The notes under the pieces: model-generated
Told to the model about the DNA's origin: nothing
Database searches by the model: none
What the model saw: only the letters and a program-made list of their open reading frames with translations
Shown: positions 16,979 to 23,874 of the stretch, one piece after another
Layout: the number at the start of each line of letters is the position of its first letter
Position numbering within the stretch: the first letter of the stretch is position 1
Translations under genes and position numbers: made by a program
Assembly: GCA_902495545.1 (NCBI GenBank)
Contig: CABUXM010000013.1
Location: forward strand, 1 to 32,736
DNA: 32,736 nt
Direction of reading: 5' to 3'
Source of the DNA: an uncultured Collinsella sp.
Lineage (GTDB): Bacteria; Actinomycetota; Coriobacteriia; Coriobacteriales; Coriobacteriaceae

Positions 16979-17060
16979 GGTTAATTCTGGTTAAAAGCAG
17001 TTAATTTCAGTTAAAAGCAGTTAATTCTGGTTAAAAACAGTTAATTACAGTTAAAAGCGA
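16979..17060 (+). repeat. Eight-unit A/T-rich array with exact 10-bp period
   Basis: TTAA begins at 16981, 16991, 17001, 17011, 17021, 17031, 17041 and 17051, each normally preceded by GG or AG. Units alternate between a TTAATTCTGG type and a TTAAAAGCAG type, so the higher unit is 20 bp, present four times. It lies between the UvrA-paralog palindrome and the serine recombinase. The remaining spacer to 17201 holds an imperfect CTGAGGGCC/GGCCTCAG hairpin (17096-17117) and no ORF that I can support. The array may be a phased protein-binding site, a recombination-site accessory region, or a curved-DNA promoter element. Confidence 0.85.
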
Positions 17061-17201
17061 GCGCGTTGTCGGCACGGCGCTTGAATAGCTTGTGCCTGAG
17101 GGCCAAAATGGCCTCAGCCCATTCGCGGAATTTGCACGCCCTATAGTGAGTGGGCTCTCGTTTGAGCCGATGCTGCCAGGAGGCGGCCGATAGGGGCAAT
17201 T

Positions 17202-17837
17202 ATGGACAATCGAATCTTTGGGTATGCGCGTGTCTCATCTGCGGATCAGAACTTGGACCGCCAGTTAGACGCATTGGGAAGGTTTCCCGTTCAACGGGAT
17301 CAGATTTACGCTGACAAGGCAAGCGGTAAGGACTTTAAGCGTCCTCAGTACCAGCGGCTTCTTCGCAGGTTGCGCGAGGGCGACGTTCTCGTGATCAAAA
17401 GTATCGATCGTTTGGGTCGTAATTATCGTGAAGTCCTCGATGAATGGCGACGCATCACGGTGGATAGGCATGCTGCCATCGTAGTGCTTGATATGCCTCT
17501 GCTCGATACACGCGAGCAACTCGACGGCATCACGGGAACATTCATGGCGGACCTTGTCCTCCAGATCTTGAGCTACGTGGCGCAGCTGGAGCGTGAAAAC
17601 ATCAAGCAGCGCCAGGCGGAGGGTATCGCATCGGCGCGTCTGCGGGGTGTGAGATTTGGAAGGCCGGCGCTCGAACGCCCGGATAGCTATAGCGATGTCA
17701 TCAAATCATTCGAAGGAGGTGAGGTTACGAGGCAAGAGGCCGCAACGCTACTGAACGTCAGCACATCGACATTCGATCGTTGGAGGCGGGCGGACACGAC
17801 CGGTTTTGACCGTTCGCCGTCCGTCCGTCCTCTTTAG
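17202..17837 (+). CDS. Serine recombinase, resolvase/invertase family
   Basis: A 211-residue small serine recombinase. The catalytic domain starts IFGYARVSSADQNLDRQ (catalytic serine most likely Ser12, with Arg10), continues with IKSIDRLGRNYREVLDEW, and has the GITGTFMADLVLQILSYVAQLERENIKQRQAEGIA segment leading into the long E-helix. The last 40 residues (EVTRQEAATLLNVSTSTFDRW) form a helix-turn-helix. Such enzymes resolve cointegrates or invert DNA; no transposase is next to it. AGGGG lies 5 bp before ATG. Repeats that could be its binding sites lie 140-220 bp upstream. It heads an A/T-richer block, consistent with acquired DNA. All catalytic residues seem present, so it is probably active. 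Confidence 0.93.
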   Translation: MDNRIFGYARVSSADQNLDRQLDALGRFPVQRDQIYADKASGKDFKRPQYQRLLRRLREGDVLVIKSIDRLGRNYREVLDEWRRITVDRHAAIVVLDMPLLDTREQLDGITGTFMADLVLQILSYVAQLERENIKQRQAEGIASARLRGVRFGRPALERPDSYSDVIKSFEGGEVTRQEAATLLNVSTSTFDRWRRADTTGFDRSPSVRPL

Positions 17838-17940
17838 CTAGACATTTTGACGAGGGGAGTTTATTGTACAGAGCTCACTCCTTCCCTCGATGTTTATCCA
17901 GTTCACGCCCTTGAACCAAATAGTGCCACCGCGTTGCCAA

Positions 17941-17970
17941 TTCGTCTGCTTTTTGGCGAGGGGCTATAAG
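17941..17970 (+). promoter_or_regulatory. Promoter candidate for the lipoprotein gene
   Basis: TTCGTC (17941-17946) and TATAAG (17965-17970) are separated by 18 bp and lie about 30 bp before the GTG start. The rest of the 17838-17998 spacer contains a weak GAGGGGAGT/ACTCCTTCCCTC pairing and no recognised gene. Confidence 0.35.
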
Positions 17971-17998
17971 TCTTAACGTCAATCGAAGGGAAATAGTC

Positions 17999-18814
17999 GT
18001 GAAACGAAATACTACTAAAAAGCAGCCTATGATGGGCTTGCTTGTCCTACTTATCTGTTCTCTAGGATTCATCTCGGCCTGTTCACAGAATGATGCAAAC
18101 GCTGCAAAGTCGAAATATGTCGACGATAAGGCGATGAATGTTATCGCCGCCGGGTTTGAGAGAAGGTCCGACGTCATTGAATCTAATGCAAACGATGATG
18201 ATCCTCATTCAACCGAGAATATCCAGGAAGCTATTGAGGCCGAAATCAAGAACGACAAGGAACTCAAGAACGCTAGGTTTAAGGATTCCAAGATGCAACA
18301 GGACGTAATCACGTATCTGAATCTGCTTGATGACCAGCTTAAAGTGACCGAGGATTACTCGCAATCGTCTTCGGATTATTACGAAGAGTGGAATAAGGTC
18401 TACGATAAGCGGTCTGCGCAGCTCAAAAAGCTTGTTGATAATTACGGGCTGGAAGTCGGGGAGAAATACAAGGATGATTTCAACGACTTAATTAAGAATG
18501 GAAAGTCCGTAGCAGAGAAGACCCGCTATGAGGATGCCATCAACAGTTTGATTCAGGGAGCAAATTTCGAAAAATCGGATGACGGTTACGGCCTGTATAC
18601 GTATACGGCGGTAGTTGAGAACACCTCTGGTATATCGTTCTCTAACGTCAGCCTGACACTTGCTCTCTATGATGCAGATGACATCAAAGCGGAGGAGACC
18701 TATGCGGACACTTCTTCGTGGGCGCCGGGTGAGAAAGTCAAGTTCGAGGCAATGTCCGATGTTGACGCTGCGCGCGTTGTCGCATCTGTTTCCAGCTACG
18801 ATGTAAATAAATAA
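17999..18814 (+). CDS. Putative lipoprotein with FxLYD-like domain
   Basis: A 271-residue exported protein. The N-terminus (MKRNTTKKQPMMGLLVLLICSLGFISAC) is a lipoprotein signal peptide with lipobox ISAC, so Cys28 would be lipidated. Residues about 30-185 are charged and helical, with no known motif. Residues about 195-265 resemble the beta-sandwich FxLYD domain: YTAVVENTSGISFSNVSLTLALYDADDI, then WAPGEKVKFEA. FxLYD proteins are surface or secreted proteins of unknown role. The GTG start is supported by AAGGG 8 bp upstream. Base composition is visibly lower in GC than the flanks: the 60 bases at 18181-18240 contain 25 G/C, against 35 of 60 at 16681-16740. A terminator follows, so it is its own unit. 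Confidence 0.8.
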   Translation: MKRNTTKKQPMMGLLVLLICSLGFISACSQNDANAAKSKYVDDKAMNVIAAGFERRSDVIESNANDDDPHSTENIQEAIEAEIKNDKELKNARFKDSKMQQDVITYLNLLDDQLKVTEDYSQSSSDYYEEWNKVYDKRSAQLKKLVDNYGLEVGEKYKDDFNDLIKNGKSVAEKTRYEDAINSLIQGANFEKSDDGYGLYTYTAVVENTSGISFSNVSLTLALYDADDIKAEETYADTSSWAPGEKVKFEAMSDVDAARVVASVSSYDVNK

Positions 18815-18828
18815 GTTCTGCACGGAAG

Positions 18829-18869
18829 GGGCGGGTTAATCGGCAATGAATGGTTGACCTGCCCGTTTT
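18829..18869 (+). terminator. Intrinsic terminator after the lipoprotein gene
   Basis: GGGCGGGT (18829-18836) pairs with ACCTGCCC (18857-18864) with one G-U pair, followed by GTTTTAT. The long loop (20 nt) makes it moderate in strength. Confidence 0.55.
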
Positions 18870-19028
18870 ATGCCAATTATTGAACAACAAGTGCCGCGAA
18901 CGAATGTGTATTATATCGGATTGCAAACAACTGCCCTCGTCTGAAGACATGCTGAAAACGACAATTAAGGCATGAGGTATAACCCACGGCAGTTTCTTAA
19001 ATAGCAGGGATTTTGAAAGGAATAGGGG

Positions 19029-19700
19029 ATGGATGAGATAGAGGAAGGCATGGGGGCGCTGAAAGCGAAACTCGGAAGAATCCTGACAAAGCCCAAGGTA
19101 TTCTTTGCGGGCCTGGCGCTTGGTGGAGTGATTGTGGCTGTACTTTTCATTACCATCTTTAATAACGGCAAAGCTGCGGGCGCGAAAGAAACGACCCCCA
19201 ATACGCTTTCCCCGTCGGTCGTGTTTGAACGCATCGCTTCCCAGAACGAGATGGTTTCTGCATCGCAGAACTATGCGATTGTCGATAAGGTGACGGATAC
19301 CAAGAGGTTCTTCGATTGGTTTGATATCCCGTTTACGGAAAACAGCTTTTGGTACCGCTATGTGGGAACCATTAAGGCGGGTGTGAATCTCGAGACGGCA
19401 GAGATACATACAGACAAGAAAAAGCTGACCATTGCGATGGATGAGCCTTATGTAATCTCGAACACGCCGGATATGAATAAGTCGGGTGCTCTCGAGGAAC
19501 GCAACAACATCCTCAATCCCATTGAGGTCAAAGACGTCACGGCGTTTGAAGCGCAGTGCAAGGAGCGGAGTGAAAGCGAGGCCATCAAGGACGGCAAGCT
19601 GCTCGAAGAGGCTCGAGTGAACGCCGAAGCAAATATCCGTGCGATGTTCAACTCGGCATTTGGCGATGAATATACGGTTGATTTCGACTATCGGAAATAG
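19029..19700 (+). CDS. DUF4230-like membrane-anchored protein
   Basis: A 223-residue protein with a short cytoplasmic N-terminus, one membrane helix (about residues 24-44, VFFAGLALGGVIVAVLFITIF) and an extracytoplasmic domain. That domain shows the DUF4230 pattern: a conserved front (VVFERIASQNEMVSASQNYAIVDKV), a middle FWYRYVGTIKAGVNLETAEI strand pair, then LTIAMDEPYVISN and a final EEARVNAEANIRAMFNSAFG helix. DUF4230 has no established function. AAAGGAATAGGGG precedes the ATG. The next gene starts 9 bp after its stop with a strong RBS, so the two form an operon. Family assignment is by pattern memory and should be confirmed by a profile search. Confidence 0.75.
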   Translation: MDEIEEGMGALKAKLGRILTKPKVFFAGLALGGVIVAVLFITIFNNGKAAGAKETTPNTLSPSVVFERIASQNEMVSASQNYAIVDKVTDTKRFFDWFDIPFTENSFWYRYVGTIKAGVNLETAEIHTDKKKLTIAMDEPYVISNTPDMNKSGALEERNNILNPIEVKDVTAFEAQCKERSESEAIKDGKLLEEARVNAEANIRAMFNSAFGDEYTVDFDYRK

Positions 19701-19709
19701 GAGGTCACT

Positions 19710-20771
19710 ATGGAGGATAAAGACGATCTAGCTGTTGTCGAAAGGGAGGAGCTGTCGCGACATAAGCAGAGTTTTGATATCCGTAAGGCCGCTGCCGGGT
19801 TGGTTGATGGCGCCGGAAGCGCGATGGCGGGCGCGGTTGCAACCGTACAGAAAGTTGCCGATGGCGCAATGCGTGCTGCAACTCCGATGGTCGATGACGC
19901 CTTGGCGGCTATTGCTGATGCGGCCGATGGTGCAGCAGGTGCTGCTGCGGATATTGGTGACGCCGTCAACGATTGGGCATACCAGCAACAGCTCAATAGG
20001 TACAGGCCTGTAACCAAAGAGATCTATCAGAGCCCTTCATTCCATTTGCCGAACATGATTCGAATTGTTGACGGAAATGAGCGTCGGGGCATCGATGTCT
20101 GTAGGGATGCTATTGGTTGGTTGGATACTGTTAAGGGCACGCAGATTTTCAATTTGTACCGCGAAGCAATTGGGGATAGCGAGCTGTCTTTCTACCCTAA
20201 ACCATCTCTTTATTCCACATATTACATAGATGCTTTTGATCGGTCTCGCTTTGTTGATCTAGACTCCTATTTCGCAACCATGCAACAAGACAAGATGGCC
20301 GAGTTGAGACGGATTGCGTTCATGCTTGGCGCGAAGCGCTGCAAGTTGGAGGTGACGGAGTACGAGGAAACTCGGAGAGGCCACCAGGTTAAGGGAAATG
20401 CCAAAGCGGGAAAGAAGGGCTCGGCTCGAATCAACGGCTCTTTGAGCGATTTAACGAGAAATGAGAAGAAAATCCTGTTTACACAGGAATTCGAGGGAGA
20501 CATGGTTCCACAGCGCCCTGAACTCCATTGGTATGCCCATGACTCTGACATTCTCTTGTTAATCGAAACGAGATGCGGTGGAGAGGATAAAAACAAGGCG
20601 AAGAGTTATCGGGTTGAATTGAAAAGCGAGACGACCATGACCATGTCCGTATCGCTTGCCATGGCTATCGATGAGGCATGCAGCAAGCTGAACATAAGGG
20701 CGAATTCGAGCCTGACAAGCCAAGCTAAGCGAGAACTTCGGCAGTCGTTTGTATTTGAAGTTGAATTCTGA
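19710..20771 (+). CDS. Unrecognised protein with Ala/Gly-rich N-terminal region
   Basis: A 353-residue protein not matched to any family I know. Residues about 25-90 are an Ala/Gly/Asp-rich, probably amphipathic helical stretch (AAAGLVDGAGSAMAGAVATV, then AALAAIADAADGAAGAAADI-like repeats). Residues about 95-353 look globular, with YRPVTKEIYQSP, LRRIAFMLGAKRCKLEVTEYEE, a basic loop (HQVKGNAKAGKKGSARING) and a C-terminal strand-rich part (YRVELKSETTMTMSVSLAMA). There is no signal peptide and no clear membrane helix, so it is probably cytoplasmic or membrane-associated through the N-terminal region. TAGGAGG gives a strong RBS. It is co-transcribed with the DUF4230-like gene and followed after 18 bp by a perfect palindrome. 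A partner role with the DUF4230 protein is inference. Confidence 0.78.
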   Translation: MEDKDDLAVVEREELSRHKQSFDIRKAAAGLVDGAGSAMAGAVATVQKVADGAMRAATPMVDDALAAIADAADGAAGAAADIGDAVNDWAYQQQLNRYRPVTKEIYQSPSFHLPNMIRIVDGNERRGIDVCRDAIGWLDTVKGTQIFNLYREAIGDSELSFYPKPSLYSTYYIDAFDRSRFVDLDSYFATMQQDKMAELRRIAFMLGAKRCKLEVTEYEETRRGHQVKGNAKAGKKGSARINGSLSDLTRNEKKILFTQEFEGDMVPQRPELHWYAHDSDILLLIETRCGGEDKNKAKSYRVELKSETTMTMSVSLAMAIDEACSKLNIRANSSLTSQAKRELRQSFVFEVEF

Positions 20772-20789
20772 CGTGAATTGTCAGCAGCC

Positions 20790-20824
20790 AAATGCGGCAA
20801 AGGGACTGTCCCTTTGCCGCATTT
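20790..20824. repeat. Perfect 35-bp palindrome, GGGAC/GTCCC centre
   Basis: AAATGCGGCAAAGGGAC (20790-20806) and GTCCCTTTGCCGCATTT (20808-20824) are perfect 17-bp arms around a single T. It is the most perfect member of the dispersed family, sits between convergent genes, and has no T-run of its own beyond TTT. Confidence 0.9.
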
Positions 20825-20900
20825 GATGTCAAAACCATTTTGTCAAGGACTAGAGAGTTTGAAAGTCTACCATTTCTACCCCGTCCCCTAATGGCAGGTT

Positions 20901-21500
20901 TTACATGCCGGCAAAGCCTGTTTGGCGCAGGGCTTCGTAGAGGACGATGGCGGCGCTGTTGGAGAGGTTGAGGGCACTGATGCGGTAGTCGTCCGGGTTG
21001 ACGAAGTTGCCGCAGATGTCCTGTTGAAGGATGGCCTCGTGGCCGTCCTCGGTATGCCCCAGCGATTCCTCGTGAGCTTCCCAAGCCTCGGCGTTATCGA
21101 GTGAGTCGCAATCGCGCAGCATTGGGATGCGCTCGCAGCGCTCGGGCGCCGCGGCAAGCAGTGGCTCGGGAATGCCCGAGCTCTCGCTGCCAAAGACCAA
21201 GAAGTCGCCGTCGCGATAGGCGCTTTGCGCATAGGTGCGACGAGCCTTTTTGGTCAGCAGATGCAGGCGTTCGTCAGCAGGGGAGAGGCCGTTGCGGGCA
21301 AGGAAGTCCTCCCAGTCGGCATAGGTCGTCACGTTCAAGTTTTGCCAATAACCCAGACCGGCGCGACGTACCGTCTTGTCGTCGAGCGAAAAGCCCAGCG
21401 GCTTCACCAGATGCAGACGGGCGCCGGTGACCACGCAGGTGCGGCCAATGTTACCCGTATTGGCCGGAATCTCGGGCGCATACAGCACGATATTGAACAT
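20901..21500 (-). CDS. trmL: tRNA (cytidine/uridine-34-2'-O)-methyltransferase
   Basis: TrmL methylates the ribose of the wobble nucleotide in tRNA-Leu species. The 199-residue SPOUT protein shows motif 1 IPANTGNIGRTC (11-22), GARLHLVKPLGFSLDDKTVRRAGLGYW, motif 2 LVFGSESSGIP (101-111) and motif 3 ISALNLSNSAAIVLYEALRQ (174-193). Between RIPM (125-128) and the LNLSNS loop there are about 45 residues where E. coli TrmL has about 8, so this protein carries an acidic insertion of roughly 40 residues (NAEAWEAHEESLGHTEDGHE and onward). The start at MFNIVLY is supported by AAGGAGATTC before ATG; the longer frame upstream would run through a repeat. Family very sure. Confidence 0.92.
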   Translation of the reverse strand: MFNIVLYAPEIPANTGNIGRTCVVTGARLHLVKPLGFSLDDKTVRRAGLGYWQNLNVTTYADWEDFLARNGLSPADERLHLLTKKARRTYAQSAYRDGDFLVFGSESSGIPEPLLAAAPERCERIPMLRDCDSLDNAEAWEAHEESLGHTEDGHEAILQQDICGNFVNPDDYRISALNLSNSAAIVLYEALRQTGFAGM

Positions 21501-21523
21501 GAATCTCCTTGACTCGGAACGAA

Positions 21524-21562
21524 AAACCGCCACGAAGGGGACAGGCACCTTCGTGGCGGTTT
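21524..21562. repeat. GGGACAG-core palindrome with AAACCGCCACGAAGG arms
   Basis: Perfect 15-bp arms (21524-21538 and 21548-21562) enclose GGACAGGCA. It lies 41 bp after the CobW-family stop and just upstream of trmL, both on the - strand. The arms differ completely from the other copies, but the centre is kept. Confidence 0.85.
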
Positions 21563-21602
21563 GGCGGTTACGTAACGGGCGGACATTTCCGCCTCGATAA
21601 AC

Positions 21603-22733
21603 CTAGGCGCGGTGCCAGTCGGTCAGGCAGGCGTCCAACGCGGCGATGAGCGCGTCCTTGTCCATGTGACGGCCGATGATGCACAGGCTCGTCATGCGAT
21701 CGCCCGTCTCGTCGTCCCAAATCTGCATGATCTCGGGGTTCTCGTCGATGATCTTCTGCTTCTCGCCCTCGGGCGCAGAGTCGACAAACAGGCCGTTTTC
21801 CATCAGGCGCATCTGGTGGCCGGCCTGCTCGAACATGTAGCACATGTCTGGATTGCCAGTCTGCCACAGCGGGCCCTTGACGCGGATGACCTCGTCGGGC
21901 CACTCCTGCTCAACAAAATTGGTGAACTTTTGCAGGTCAAACGGCTTGCGGCGCGAGTACACAAAGGTCTCGATGTCGTACTCGAGCACCTCGGGGTCGT
22001 CGTGCTCCTCGGGATGCTCCATGGCCTCGATCCAGGCGGCGGAGTTGTAGGCGCGCATAAAGTCGAAGCGGTCGGTGTCGAGCAGCTCCTCCATAGGAAC
22101 CTCGCCGTTTTGAGCCTCGACAATCACGGCGTCCTTCTGCAGGCTGCGCACGATAGCCTTGAGCTCGGCGATCTGCTCGGGGCTCACGGTATCGGTCTTG
22201 TTGAGGATCAGCGTAGAGCAGAACTCGATCTGCTGGATGAGTAGGCTCTCGATGTCGTCCTCGTCGATATCCTCGGCCAGCAGGTCGCGGCCGCCGTTGA
22301 ACTCGTCGTACATGCGGGCGCAATCGACTACGGCCACGATGTTGTCGAGTGCGAGCTTGGGCTCGCCGCCCACCTTGGCCTCGTCGCAGAAGCTCGAGAT
22401 GGTGTAGGCGATGGGGATGGGCTCGCAAATGCCCGAGGCCTCGATGATGATGTAATCGAAGTCACCCGAATCGGCGATGCCCTGCAGCTGGTTGGCAAGG
22501 TCGTCCGAAAGCGTGCAGCAGATGCAGCCGTTGGTGAGCGGGATGAGGTCGTCGGTCTCGGAAAGGCCGCCGTCGGCGATGAGGCTGGCGTCGACGTTGA
22601 TCTCGCCGATGTCGTTGACGATTACGGCGGCGCGGATACCGCCATCGTTAGCGAGGATGTGGTTGAGCAACGTGGTCTTGCCGGCACCGAGGTAGCCGGT
22701 AAGCATGATGATCTTCACGGGTTTGTTGGGCAT
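21603..22733 (-). CDS. CobW/G3E-family GTPase, putative metal chaperone
   Basis: A 376-residue G3E GTPase. Walker A is GYLGAGKTT (13-21), followed by the metal-binding CICC (70-73) in NGCICCTLSDDL, Walker B-like YIIIEASGICEP (94-105), and the guanine-specificity motif NKTD (178-181). The C-terminal half (about 250-376) is the CobW_C domain: FVYSRRKPFDLQKF, VIRVKGPLWQTG. The family delivers zinc, cobalt or iron to target enzymes; the metal here is not known and no Zur box was recognised. The start is the second ATG of the frame, since AAAGGAGG lies directly in front of it; the first ATG (22754) would bury that RBS. It may be co-transcribed with the flavoprotein and ArsC-like genes upstream. 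Confidence 0.9.
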   Translation of the reverse strand: MPNKPVKIIMLTGYLGAGKTTLLNHILANDGGIRAAVIVNDIGEINVDASLIADGGLSETDDLIPLTNGCICCTLSDDLANQLQGIADSGDFDYIIIEASGICEPIPIAYTISSFCDEAKVGGEPKLALDNIVAVVDCARMYDEFNGGRDLLAEDIDEDDIESLLIQQIEFCSTLILNKTDTVSPEQIAELKAIVRSLQKDAVIVEAQNGEVPMEELLDTDRFDFMRAYNSAAWIEAMEHPEEHDDPEVLEYDIETFVYSRRKPFDLQKFTNFVEQEWPDEVIRVKGPLWQTGNPDMCYMFEQAGHQMRLMENGLFVDSAPEGEKQKIIDENPEIMQIWDDETGDRMTSLCIIGRHMDKDALIAALDACLTDWHRA

Positions 22734-22819
22734 GTGCCCTCCTTTGTTAGACATGGCTTACAGTTGAATCATATGCCAAACGCCTGCTCTTATACCCACG
22801 CGCTGGCAAATAACACAGG

Positions 22820-23161
22820 CTACTCCCAGGCTCCCCATACATCGGGGCAATAACCGACGGTGGCCTTTTTGCCGTTGCGCACGATGGGCTCGGCTAGAAC
22901 CTGCTGGTTCTCGAGCAGCTTGTCGAAGCGCTGGCTGGGGGTGAGGTGCTGGATGAGCGCGAGCGTTTCCTCGTCCTTGGCCTTGGGATTGAGCAGCTTG
23001 TCGATGCCGCCGACCGCCTGCATCACGCTCGTGAGCTCGCCCTTGCTCATCTCCTTTTCCTTAAGGTCAATAAACTGCACCTTAATGCGGCGCTCCTTAA
23101 AATAACGCTGCGCCTTCTTGGTATCGAAGGACTTTTTGGTGCCGAAGATTTGCACGTTCAT
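22820..23161 (-). CDS. ArsC/Spx-fold protein lacking the catalytic cysteine
   Basis: A 113-residue thioredoxin-fold protein of the arsenate-reductase-like (YffB/Spx/ArsC) family. Recognisable features are FGTKKSFDTKKAQRYFKERRIKVQFIDLKE (6-35), DKLLNPKAK (54-62), LTPSQRFDKLLENQQVLAEPIV (73-94) with the cis-proline EPIVR, and KATVGYCPDVW near the end. In YffB-type proteins the active site is NCDT; here the aligned position is a serine (Ser11), so redox catalysis as an arsenate reductase is doubtful. The only cysteine is Cys105. No good RBS is visible, but the gene starts 16 bp after the flavoprotein stop, so translation may be coupled. It could be a regulatory or binding member of the fold. Confidence 0.85.
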   Translation of the reverse strand: MNVQIFGTKKSFDTKKAQRYFKERRIKVQFIDLKEKEMSKGELTSVMQAVGGIDKLLNPKAKDEETLALIQHLTPSQRFDKLLENQQVLAEPIVRNGKKATVGYCPDVWGAWE

Positions 23162-23177
23162 AGTATGTTCCGCCGTT

Positions 23178-23801
23178 CTAACGAATGAAGTTGGTCGTTG
23201 CGCGATCGGCTTCGGGTGCGTTGATGCCGGCGGCCTGTCCTGCCTCGATGCAACGCAGGAGCCAGGCCATGTTTTTGCCGATGTTTCGCATGGTGGCAAG
23301 GCCCTCGGCGTCCCCATCGGCGTCGCCGGGCACGCGGCCAAACACGTTGTTCCAGTAGGTGGAAGCGACCACGGGCATTTGCTTAATGGTGAAGTACTTG
23401 TTGAGCACATCGAAGGTGGTCGACGTGCCGCCGCGACGGGCGACGGCGACTGCGGCGCCGGGTTTGTGCTCAAAGGCATGCCCGCCTGCATAGAAGGCGC
23501 GATCGAGGGCCGAAAGGATGCGGCCGCTGGGGTGCGCGTAGTAGACGGGCGAGCCAAAGACAAAGCCATCTGCCTGCTCGGCGGCAGCGATGAGCTCGTT
23601 CACCACGTCGTCGTCAAAGGTGCAGCGTCCGCCAAGCTTGCCGCACTGACCGCAGCCAATGCAGTCGCGAATGGGCTTGGCACTCAGTTGAAACACCTCG
23701 GTATCAATGCCTTCTGCATCAAGTTGCCCTGCGATCTCGGCGAGTGCGCGGGCGGTGTTGCCGTTTGCCTTGGGACTGCCATTGACCAAAAGAACCTTCA
23801 T
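23178..23801 (-). CDS. Flavodoxin-like/iron-sulfur flavoprotein, NAD(P)H-dependent oxidoreductase
   Basis: A 207-residue flavodoxin-fold protein. The FMN phosphate loop is LLVNGSPKANGNTARAL (4-20), then CIGCGQC (47-53) and C60, giving a C-x2-C-x2-C-x6-C cluster that resembles the Fe-S motif of iron-sulfur flavoproteins. GFVFGSPVYYAHPSG (about 79-93) is the flavin-contacting strand and loop. It probably transfers electrons or reduces small molecules in the cytosol. ATG at 23801 is preferred over GTG at 23804 because AGGGAG is 6 bp before it. The ArsC-like gene follows after 16 bp. The natural substrate is unknown. Confidence 0.87.
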   Translation of the reverse strand: MKVLLVNGSPKANGNTARALAEIAGQLDAEGIDTEVFQLSAKPIRDCIGCGQCGKLGGRCTFDDDVVNELIAAAEQADGFVFGSPVYYAHPSGRILSALDRAFYAGGHAFEHKPGAAVAVARRGGTSTTFDVLNKYFTIKQMPVVASTYWNNVFGRVPGDADGDAEGLATMRNIGKNMAWLLRCIEAGQAAGINAPEADRATTNFIR

Positions 23802-23874
23802 CACAAACTCCCTCTGCTTTTGGTGACTTCTGCAGAGGATTATCGCACGATGGGGAGGCGGCGCGGGCGCGGCG

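Noticed and set aside
16979..17060. CRISPR array
   Set aside because: The repeated unit is 10 bp with no unique spacers, and there are no cas genes.
20771..20900. Attachment site or tRNA at the end of the A/T-rich block
   Set aside because: No tRNA-like cloverleaf and no direct repeat matching the 17838 or 16907 side was seen; only the palindrome at 20790-20824 is clear.
22734..22754. Earlier ATG of the CobW-family gene
   Set aside because: The AAAGGAGG ribosome binding site lies inside this extension, directly before the later ATG.
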